A DNA stretch of 64,000 nt from Ariolimax columbianus. Taxonomy: Eukaryota > Mollusca > Gastropoda > Stylommatophora > Arionidae. The notes under the pieces are model-generated. The model made no database searches, was not told the DNA's origin, and worked only from the letters and a program-made list of their open reading frames with translations. The stretch covers positions 61,286,390 to 61,350,389 of the forward strand of contig JAVGWX010000013.1 in the NCBI GenBank assembly GCA_036924085.1. The letters are read 5' to 3'. A program made the position numbers and the translations under genes. Shown here piece after piece: positions 23,501-35,500 of the stretch (position 1 is the stretch's first letter; each line of letters begins with the position of its first letter).

Positions 23501-26500
23501 ACTAAATCTATACCTAAACACCAGGGAGAGAGGAGACTATTGATTGGTTGAGCAAAATATACGTTAGTCTGAATCATATGACATATACTGACCAAGACCC
23601 CTACATCCCTTTCACGTAGCCCTTCCGGGAAACAGATTCTTACATGATAGCCTGGCTAACAAGGTTTGGAATCTTCATAGTTGTGAGCGACACGCAAATG
23701 AAGTTAAGCATAGCACAACCGCCTGGAGTACCCCTGTCCACATGCCCAGGATGTGTAAGGGAAGCTATTACAACTAGCTACTTAATGCCCTTTTCAGGGC
23801 GCACAAAAGAGTAAACTTACTCATTGTGGGGATTAACAATTACGTATCTAAACATCAACAAGTCCAAGATAATGAGCATTGATGAGGCAAAAACCTAACC
23901 TGAAGTTATCCAAGAGAAACAGGGAAGAAAGACTAATGGCTAGTCAGCTGGTCAGGCAAAACATACTGATTGGACATGTTAGTGAGGGCTAGGTAAAACA
24001 TACTGATCAGACATGCTAGTCAGGGTCAGGCAAAACATACTGATCAAACATGCTAGTGAGGGTCTGGCAAAACATACTGATCAAACATGTTAGTCAGAGT
24101 CAGGCAAAACATACTGATCAAACATGCTAGTGAGAGTCAGGCAAAACATACTGATCAGACATGTTAGTCAGGGTCAGGCAAAACATACTGATCAAACATG
24201 CTAGTGAGGGTCAGGCAAAACATACTGATCAGACATGTTAGTCAGGGTCAGGCAAAACATACTGATCAAACATGTTAGTGAGGGTCAGGCAAAACATACT
24301 GATCAGACATGTTAGTGAGGGTCAGGCAAAACATACTGATCAAACATGTTAGTGAGGGTCAGGCAAAACATACTGATCAGATATGTTAGTGAGGGTTAGA
24401 CAAAAGATACTGATAAAACATGTTAGTCAGGGTCAGGCAAAACATACTGATCAAACATGTTAGTCAGGGTCAGGCAAAAGATACTGATCAAACATGTTAG
24501 TTAGGGTCAGGCAAAACATACTGGCCAAAAGTCCCAGCTTGGCTTTCTCTTAGCCATTCGTGGAAATGGCCTGTATTCATGGAAGCCTGGAAGTGGGAGG
24601 ACAACACAAAAGAATGGACCAATCTCCGACCAGAGGAGGCACAGACAGCGGCCACTGACACAGAGGGGTGGCGTGGGGTTGCCTTCATGGGTACCACAAC
24701 GACCTCACCAGTTACAGGATGATATGACTTGAGCATGTCCTTTGCAGAAGGTTGCTTCTTACAGCTGCTAACCTATTTGACAGTTATAAGTTTCTAGGCA
24801 GGTGTGCAATACGGTAGGTTGCCATTACTTTCCGTACGCGGAGGAGCGATAACACTAAGAAAAAATCAACTACATTAAATTTTTTATAGCAAATTAAGAA
24901 GAAGTCTCTGTTATACAAAAACACTAACCTTGGGTGAGAAATTTTCTGGGCATCCACTGATGTTTCAGAGCCTGTTGCTACTGAAGGAATCTGTGACTCT
25001 ATCATCTGAAAGCTGTCATCCAGAGCTTTTCCGAAAGAGAAAGTTGACAGGTCAGGACAGCCGACCACTTCCATGAAGAAATCTGGCAAGTTTGGTGGTG
25101 GTGATGGCTGACTTAGAGAATCTGCAGTCTTGTTCTGATGTTTAGTGATTATTTCTAAAAATCTGTTCCGTCTGGACTTATCTTTGTCACTGAAGAATAA
25201 AGACGCTAATGTCTCTGGATCGCCTTTTTCATCGAGACGCAGGCTGCCATCCACGAAATCTGCAACACAGGTGATAAATCAGTCATAATTATAATCTCAG
25301 CAGATGGACAAGGCGACACTGAAATTCAAAACAGATGTACAAGTCAAATCACTGAGTAAATGTCCCCAATATTACACTATGTAAGCACGTGACAATGGAG
25401 GGGAGGAAGACTAACGTCTGGGTCAGGCAAAATATACTGATCAAACATGTTAGTCAGGGTCAGGGGAAACATACTGGGCAAGACCTCACCTTGGCTATCT
25501 AGTAGCCCTCCCTGTAAACAGGCTATTTTCATGGCAGCCTGGCTAACAAGGTGAGGGATCGACATGATCCCCGTAGTAGTGAGTGACCCGCAGATGAAGC
25601 CAAGCATAGTACATCCGCCTGGAGGACCCCGGTCCACCTTCATCAGCACGCTCGGGATGTGAGGAAAGCTACTGCAAGCTGCCACTTAACGTCCATTTCA
25701 CGGCGCACAAAAGAGTAACCTATTCATTGTGGGTTTTCGCAAACAAAAACGTGACAATGGATCCAAAAAGAACACTATACAACACGATATTCCTACCCAC
25801 ATGGTGCTGTCAGTGCCAGAATGGGACATTAACAAAGAAAGATAAAAGAAACATTGTAACAACAGAGATAAAATGCCTGCGCAGAATGTTTGGAGTAACA
25901 AGAATGGATATAATCAGAAACAAAGATATTAGGAGACAAGTAGGTACAACACCAGTGCTTGACTTCATCAAGATGTTTCTTCCACGTGACATGTCAAAAA
26001 CCAGATATGGTATCCTTCAGAAAGCAATGCTATACAGGTACAATGGCTACAGAGTCAAGGGCTGACAAAAGATGGATAGCACAAACAACAGATGCAGTGA
26101 AGCTCAAGAAACCTCTTCATAACCTGGCACTGAATGGAACAAACAGGACAATTAGCGGAAAGAAACAGAAAGACAGATCGATTGATTCACCTTTTTGCGC
26201 CAAGTGAAGCATAAAACTGCCTTTACAAGAAGTCTGCATAGAGAACTTGTATTGGCAGTTCTGTAGCAGTGGTTTTAAATGATACGCCTACTAGCCCCAT
26301 TCACGTGCCTCTTTAGCTTATTCAATTAAAATAAAATATAAATTATTTTCTAAAATGGACATAATGTACATGCATGCGAGAGAAGTGGAAGAAAAGGTCA
26401 TCAAGGCGTAGTTTGTGTCCCTAATAAATGAGGATAGTGGTTGTTTTCAATGTCCACCACAAAAAATAGGTTTACTCTTTTGTGCACCCTAAAAAGGAAG

Positions 26501-29500
26501 TTAAGTGGCGGGTTGTAGTAGCTTTCCTCACATGCTGACAGTGCTGATGAAGGTGGACCGGGATCTTCTAGGCAGTCGTGCTATGCTTGGTTTCATCTGC
26601 GTATCACTCACTACTATGGGGATCATGTCAATCCCTCACACTATTAGCCAGGCTGCCATGAAAACAGTCCGTTTCTAGAGAGCTACGAGAAAGCCGAGGT
26701 GAGGGTCTTGGCCAGTATATTTAACCTGACCAGACATTAGTCTTTATCTCCCTCAGGGAACTAAAAAGATGTTGATTGACAGACATACCTCTCTGAATAA
26801 AGACTCGGAACTCAGGCTTGTTGGTCAAGATTGTCAGGAGCTGTTCAACTTGGACAACTCGAACTCTCTTATTCCCTCTGTGTTGCTCTGTGCTAAGCAG
26901 GGAGCCTTCTCGCTTCAGCCAACTTGAGTAGGCTGCGGACTCGTCAGCATCTGAAACATCTGCTTCTGAGTCTACAGGGCTGCTCGGACAAGCCTTCTCT
27001 CCTAGAACGATCAGTGTTATATATTACTTACTGGTGTGCTGTTGAGCCAAATTAAATACATTTAATGATAAATTGTCAGTTTTCTGAGAAGGGCTGCAGC
27101 TTAACCTTTGCCGCCCGACATTAAAAATTGACGCAATTTCATCAACCACAGCATTATTTTCCAGCACGTCACGTCACGTGGTGCTAGCAGCCCGCTTTAG
27201 CTCATGCACTGCTTTGTACTCATAATTTGTTACCACTATCATCTTCATTTTCTTGTATCTCAGAAACTAACATATACACAATGACACCAACAAGTTCTTT
27301 ATTAATATGTGTCTCTAGACACACACACACACAAAATTAGAGGCTCTCAAAATGAACAACCATGTCGGTGCATGACGTGCTGAAAAACTACGCAGATACA
27401 GGAAATAGAAATAATTTTTTAATCTGGAAAGCGGCAGGTTAAGTCAACTTGCTTCTCGGTCCATGACACTACAGTCAACCTGGCCTCCTCTACCAGCTGA
27501 CTATTGGTCTAAGCACTCTTCTCTTCAACTGTGAATTCCAATCCAGTGCATATTACGAGACCTCTTCCTGAATGTATCATCCTTCCCCACTCTCTCCCCC
27601 TAAACTTCAGCTGTTTTGATTGCTGCTGTTTATCTGTGAACATTTTATTTTAAAATCGAGAAACAATGGTGAGGAATTTTGAAGCTGAAATGTAAGGTTA
27701 AAAAAAATCCCAACAAATAAGAATGAAATGATGGATGTTTGAATCTAGTCAGTTTCAAGTGTCCCCTGGTCTCAAGGAAGGTGAGAACAGTGCCTAGTCC
27801 TATTGGAGATGGATGATAAACTCAGAGGGCTGGTGTGCACGCTGTATGCATAAAAGAACTCTTGGCAGAATGCTGGTGTGACATTTTTTTAAAGGTAATA
27901 AAATGTCTGCCCAATAGTGGCCAGCAAGGTCAAAAGGGGACAACCCTTCCATCATACAGAGACACAACAGGCTGATTAGCTGTTCGTCTGCACATTCGAT
28001 TTGAAGTATAGGGGTAAAAAATGCAGTATAGTTAATGAGCTGACATCAACGAGTGATTCATAGCTGGCTGCTTGCATTGGGGTCAGCGAACCACGGCTGA
28101 TCAAGATACTATTCCACCCCAAAGTAGCAGCCCTGGAAACAGGCTGTACTAGTCTAGTCTGGCTAAGAGCATATGGTTCACAGCGAGAAAGGAAAACCTG
28201 TACCTAAAAATGCTGTTTTGAAACCAAATGTGTTAGGCCATAAGGTGCAAATATCACAACTTCGCTGCAGGTATATAAAAAAAACTACACTACTAGGGGT
28301 TGAAGAGAAGCGGCTAAGGGAAACGATGGTACTGGTGTGCTTAACTCTAGTCAGGAGTTGAAGAGAAGCAACTAAGGGAAACGATGGTACTGGTGTGCTT
28401 AACTCTAGTCAGGGGTTGAAGAGAAGCAACTAAGAGAAACGATGGTACTTGTGTGCTTAACTCTAGTCAGGAGTTGAAGAGAAGCAACTAAGGGAAACGA
28501 TGGTACTGGTGTGCTTAACTCTAGCCAGGAGTTGAAGAGAAGCGGCTAAGAGAAACAATGGTACTGGTGTGCTTAACTCTAGCCAGGAGTTGAAGAGAAG
28601 CGACCAAGAGAAACAATGGTACTGGTGTGCTTAACTCTAGTCAGGAGTTGAAGAGAAGCGGCTAAGAGAAACAATGGTACTGGTGTGCTTAACTCTAGCC
28701 AGGAGTTGAAGAGAAGCGACTAAGAGAACTTAGTATACTGACGTCTCTAGCAACTTCCTTCCCCGACAGTAGTGTAACTACTATGGAACAAACCTTGATT
28801 TAGTATACTGAAGTCTCTAACAACTTCATTCCCTGACAGTAGTGTAACTCATCAGCAGGTCATTCAGTCCTAGGACGGGTCAACAAGCTCGTGGACTTTG
28901 TCCTTCCATTTCTGCCTATCCTCTGCAGCCGTCTTCAGCTCAGCATACGTCTACACAGCCATATCTTTGCAAGCTTGAGACAAAAATTTATTTCTAGGTC
29001 TTTTCCTCCCTCTCCTTCCCTGCATAATGTCCTCCAAAACCTTTTTGGTTGGGCCATCTCTCCGCAGATTATGTCCCAACCAGCCAAGTCGATTTCTTTT
29101 TATCTTCCGTATCAACTTACTTTCTTCTCCCATCTCCTCCAATACCTTTTCATTTGATTTCTTCTCTGTCCTGCTCAATCTTTAAATCTTTCGGTAACAC
29201 CACATCTCAAAAGCCTCCAAGAAGGGGACAGCGTGGCCTAGTGGTTAAGTGGCACGGCTCACGACCCGAAGGTGCTGGGTTCAATCCCCATCACAGCACC
29301 GGCCGTTACCCCGGGGAAGCAAACCCTTAGAAAATGCAGGAGGAAGCAGACACTTACATAAAATGCGTGTTGAAGTCGGATGCACTGGGCCGACAGACGC
29401 AAAATAAAAACACAGTGCAACGCACAATGCCTTGGGGATTAGAGACAAATAAGGCGAATGCAAACAAAAAAAAAAAAAAGCCTCCAAGTATCTTTCCTCT

Positions 29501-32500
29501 CTTTTGTTTATAGTTCATGCTTCAGAGCCATACATTGCCAGAGTTCAAACATATTTGTTTAAGATTCTCTTCCTTAGAGACATACTAATGTTATTGGATG
29601 TAAGGATTCTTTGTTTCTCTCTAAACACTTTCTTTGACATTGCAATTCTAGATCATATTTTTCTATAGTGTAATTACAATGGGATAAACCTTGACTTTGA
29701 ACTCTAGCTTAGGGACTATGAGGCTAACGTCTGGTCAGGCAAAACACACCGATCAGACAATGTTAGCAAGGGTCAAGAGAAATATACTGGCCAAGACCCT
29801 CACCTGACCTCCTCGTTGGTTATCCTGGAAACAGGCTGTTGTTGAAGACAACAGTCTGGTTAACTAGGTAAAGTTTGACGTGATCCCTGTAGTAATGAGC
29901 AACATGCAGACGAAGCCAAGCATAGCACAACTGCCTGGAGGACCCCGGTCCACCTTCATCGGGATGTGAGGAGAGCTACTGCAACCCACCACTTAACGTC
30001 ATTTTTAGGACGCACAAAAGAGTAACCTACTCATTGTGGGCATTTGCAAACAACAACAACTCTAGCTTACCTTCTAAAATGTCTTGCAACAAACAAGTGA
30101 TGGCATGACCAGCCCATGGTCCACCCCAGGTCAGACTGTCATGATTAAACTCAGTGTCCACAACCAACAGTACAAGCTGCTCCAGCTGTTCTTGAGCCAT
30201 GGCTTCAGCTAATGTAATGGAAGGTCTGCAGGCTACACAGATCTTGGTAAGTACCTGCAATAACATTCGTAATTGTAAGTTTAAACAGATGAGAACCTGT
30301 ACACCAGAACAACCAAAACATGTACACCAGACCAACCAAAAGATGTACACCAGACCAACCAAAACTACAACAGATCAACCAAAACATGTACACCAGACCA
30401 ACCAAAACTGTACACCAGACCAACCAAAATATGTACACCAGACCAACCAAAACATATACACCAGCCCAACCAAAACATGTACACCAGTCCAACAAACCTT
30501 GTACACCAGACAAACCAAAACATGTACACTAGACCAACCAAAGCATGTACACTAGACCAACCAAAATATGTACATTAGACCAACAAACCTTGTACACCAG
30601 ACCAACCAAAACATGTACACCAGACCAACCAAAACCTGAAAAATAATGCAGATGTAGGGGAAATTGACTCACTTTTTAACCTTTACAGTACTAGTGTCGT
30701 GAAATTGTGATGTTTGTTCAATATCGTCAAAATTCTACGCCAGCTCTAGTGTTATCACTTTATCGTGTATAATCTACCGGGTTAATGCCATAGAAACGGC
30801 TGAACATACTTCTATTTTGGTTGTAGAGAGTTCTAACTTCCGTCAAGCAAGGTATATGAAAACAATGGCAATTTTTTAATTTGTTTTAGATTTTTTGAAA
30901 GGATATCTTCTGTTTTTCGCTTGGAATTGAAGATTCATCCATTATTGAGAATGGGGGCAGTTAAGTTTCTGCAACAGATTTTTCTGAGGTAAAACTATTT
31001 AGTTTGTTTATGTGGATATAATAATTGCGTTTATAGTCGAAGTGACAGACATAGCCATTACAGTAAACATCAATAGCAGTAAATAGTGCAAATTTTGCTA
31101 ATTTTAACATATTTTTTGTAAACGTAAATTCAGTCGAGAAGAAGCGATAGACAATGTTCCGCGCACATTTTCTCACGCAAAAGTTAATGGTGGAAAAATA
31201 ATTCAAGACTGAATAAGCTAAGGTGGCCTGAATAATATTTCTATATAGATTGCTCACCTTACATGCCACCAAGAATAGATCCACATGGCAAGTGAAGTCC
31301 ATACTGAGGAGCAAAGACATCAGACCTTTCACCACTGCCAGGCAACGGTCTCGTGACAACACAATGTGTTGGTCTATGTCCATGTCATCGTCTCTGCCGA
31401 ATGTGTCCACTCCACTTCTGGACTGGTCAGTCATTCCCCTCAGGAACATCTGAGGAAAACCAGAAGATAAATTATCGAAGGCAACAGAGAAGGAGTACTT
31501 AGGAGTCAGAGTAGATAAAGAAAGAATAATGAGAAAGAGAGGTCATGATAAACAGAAGGAATAATGAGAGGAAAAGAGGTCATGACAGAACGAATAATGA
31601 GAGCAAGAGATGTCATGATAGAGAAGGTATAATGAGAGCAAGAAAGGTCATGATAGAGAAGGAATAATGAGAGCAAAAGAGGTCATGATCGACAGAGAAG
31701 GAATAATGAGAGCAAGAGAGGTCCTGATAGAGAAGAAATAATGAGAGCAAGAGAGGTCCTGATAGATAGAGAAGGTATAATGAGGGCAAGAGAGGTCCTG
31801 ATAGAGAAGAAATAATGAGAGCAAGAGAGGTCATGATAGAGAAGGAATAATGAGAGCAAAAGAGGTCATGATCGACAGAGAAGGAATAATGAGAGCAAGA
31901 GAGGTCCTGATAGAGAAGAAATAATGAGAGCAAGAGAGGTCCTGATAGATAGAGAAGGTATAATGAGGGCAAGAGAGGTCCTGATAGAGAAGAAATAATG
32001 AGAGCAAGAGAGGTCCTGATAGATAGAGAAGGTATAATGAGGGCAAGAGAGGTCCTGATAGAGAAGGAATAATGAGAGCAAGAGAGGTCCTGATAGATAG
32101 AGAAGGAATAATGAGGGCAAGAGAGGTCCTGATAGAGAAGAAATAATGAGAGCAAGAGAGGTCCTGATAGAGAAGAAATAATGAGAGCAAGAGAGGTCAT
32201 GATAGAGAAGGAATAATGAGGGCAAGAGAGGTCCTGATAGAGAAGGAATAATGAGAGCAAGAGAGGTCATGATAGAGAAGGAATAATGAGGGCAAGAGAG
32301 GTCCTGATAGAGAAGGAATAATGAGGGCAAGAGAGGTCCTGATAGAGAAGGAATAATGAGGGCAAGAGAGGTCCTGATAGAGAAGGAATAATGAGAGCAA
32401 GAGAGGTCATGATAGATAGAGAAGGAATAATGAGAGCAAGAGAGGTCCTGATAGAGAAGGAATAATGAGAGCAAGAGAGGTCATGATAGAGAAGGAGAGG

Positions 32501-35500
32501 AAAAGAGGCCATGATAGACAGAGAAGGTATAATGAGGGCAAGAGAGGTCATGATAGAGAAGGAATAATGAGAGCAAGAGAGGTCATGATAGATAGAGAAG
32601 GAATAATGAGGGCAAGAGAGGTCCTGATAGAGAAGGAATAATGAGAGCAAGAGAGGTCCTGATAGAGAAGGAATAATGAGAGCAAGAGAGGTCATGATAG
32701 AGAAGGAGAGGAAAAGAGGCCATGATAGACAGAGAAGGTATAATGAGGGCAAGAGAGGTCATGATAGAGAAGGAATAATGAGAGCAAAAGAGGTCATGAT
32801 CGACAGAGAAGGTATAATGAGGGCAAGAAAGGTCATGACAGAAGGAATAATGAGAGCAAGAGAGGCCATGATAGACAGAGAGGGAATAATGAGAAGAGTG
32901 TTCATGGTAGACAGAGGGAATAATGAGAGCAAGATAACAAAAGGAAGGCAGCTAGGAAAAATGTTGAATGGAATTATAAGATTCTGGGGAGAAAATGATA
33001 TCATGTCAGGTGAAACATACGATCAACCCAACGATCATGCTCCCTGGAAACAGGTTGTGTCAAAGCAGTCTGGCAGGTGGGAGATCAACAGTGTAGACCT
33101 CAGAGTGGCGAGCTTACTAACAAGCCCCGCATTGCATTACAGCACAGAGAACCCCAGAGCACCTTCTCAAGTACGCTTTAGCATGTAAGGAGGGAAGCAA
33201 GACTTAATGTCTGGTCAGGCAAAATATGCTGATGAGACATGTTAGTCAAGGTCAGGCAAAACATACTGATCAGACATGTTAGTCAAGGTCAGGTAAAATA
33301 TACTGATCAGACATGTTAGTCAGGGTCAGGCAAAATATACTGATTAGACATGTTAGTTAAGGTCAGGTAAAATATACTCATCAGACATGTTAGTCAGGGT
33401 CAGGCAAAATATACTGATTAGACATGTTAGTCAAGGTCAGGCAAAACATACTGGCCAAGACCCTCATACTCGGCTTCCTTGTGGCCTCCCTGGAAATGGA
33501 CTGCTTTTATGGCAACCTGGCTAACAAGGTGAGGGATCGATGTGCACTTAACGTCCTTTTCAGGGCGCACAAAAGAGTAAACCTACTCATTGTGGGTATT
33601 GGAAATAACAGCAGCATGTAAGAAGAGCGTAACCAGCCACCACAGAAACATTGTGAATAGTTGTTTTCTAACTTTTAGCACGCTTCAACAAATTTTTGAA
33701 AATTTTTCACAATTTTCAATTTTGCAACTTTTAAACATTGTAACCGCTCTGTTTGTTGGTCAATTAATATGATTTTCTTGTGTTTAGAGAAATAAATAAA
33801 TAAAGAAGTTGATGTTGTTGTGTGTTTGTTAGTTTCTGAGATACAAGAAGATGAATGTGACATTTTTTTTTTAAATTTTAATATTTGGACTTTCCCGGCT
33901 AGGCCTAGTCGCTCCGATAGAAAACCATAACAAAGAATCGATACTAACAAAGAATCGATACTGTGTTTACAATATCAACACAACTGTTAGTTTCCAATTC
34001 AAGTGTAGTTCTTTCATCTAAACAAATAAAATAAACAGATTTACAAGATAAAGATCTTTCGCAACAACCTACTTCACCATTCCCCAAATAGTCAGCCTGC
34101 TCCAATCAGCGAAAAAAAAAAATAAATCGTTCAAAAGCCATTTGTAGTCTAACATACGATACTTTTATCGGCAAAAAGCGTATGTAGATGGACGTGACGA
34201 ATCCAGCAGTATAAAAATGGCTATTGGTAGGGTCTCTGTATTTAGAGAAAAAAAATTGCAAGATTGTTTTTTTTACAGCGTGACGAGTTTGGCTGTCTCA
34301 GACGGCCTGCAGTGTGCTAAAGGTATAAAAACTCAAGTATGCATCAACAAACAGTAACACAACATAGAGGCTGAACAGCCTGAAGAAATTATGGCAGAGC
34401 ACCAACAAAATGACAAAACTGAAGGTCTTGTGAGCTTGTGTTTTTCCTGTGGCACCATATGGCTGTGAATCATAGACGATTACCAAAACCTCTTGACAAA
34501 GAATCGAATCCTTCGAGACAAAATGTAACAGAAAGATCCTCGGAATACCCTGGATGGAAAAAAAAGACATATAGACATTCGGCAAGAGTTGAGCTTAGAG
34601 GAGAATTGTTTTATCAATTCCTTTTTTGGCCAGAAAATTGAAATACTTTGGTCACATCATATTACACAACAGTCTTGAGAGAACAGTGATGGAAGGTATG
34701 GTGTCAGGCAAAAGAGGCAGGGGTAGATGATGGCACCAAGATATCCAGAAATGCCTGGGTATGACTGTGGCCAAGTGGTCTCAATATAAGGTGTTTGCAC
34801 CTCGGTGCTGGAGGTCGTGGTTTAAAATCACAGTGGAGACTGGGATTTTTTTCACGTGGACCATACGGTAAAATTTCCCCTGATCTCTGAAAAATGATAT
34901 CAGACACCCGTGTGCAGTGATATGAAACAAAGGATGTTTTTACATCCCAAGTGTACTGATGAAGATGGACACGGCCCTCAAGGTGGTTGTGCTATGTGTG
35001 GCTTAATCTATGTAGCTCTCACTACTACAGGGATTACGTAGATCCACATCTAATCAGCCAGAATGCCTTGAAAACAGACAGTATCAAGGGAATGCTACAT
35101 GGAAGAGAGTTATCGGTCTTGGTCAGTATATTGTGCCTGGCCCTAGCGCAACGTCCTGGTCAGTATGCTGGGGCTGACCGGACTAGCTTCTCAGTTCCCT
35201 TTCCCGGTTAAAAAAAAATGATCAATATGATACAAACTCTCCACGAATCTCGACGGATGACACTCTTACCTTTGCTGTGGCTTGACTTTTTTTATCCGTG
35301 CTCCCATAAATTTTCTTGAACCTATCAATATCATGTGCCTTCTGCTTATACTGGGTCAACTTCCTGATGAAGCCGCCACGCCTGGCGAGGCGATGGGATT
35401 TCCCTCGAGACCCACTTGATGTCGACTGTGACCATTGGCTTTCTATGAAACTCCACCTGTTGTTGAGCGTGCATGCTGGGAGGGAAAAAGCAAATGTCTG

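Noticed and set aside
31613..32752. Several overlapping 100-215 codon frames rich in Leu and Ser, resembling membrane proteins
   Set aside because: All are translations of the 35/39-bp purine-rich array in different frames.
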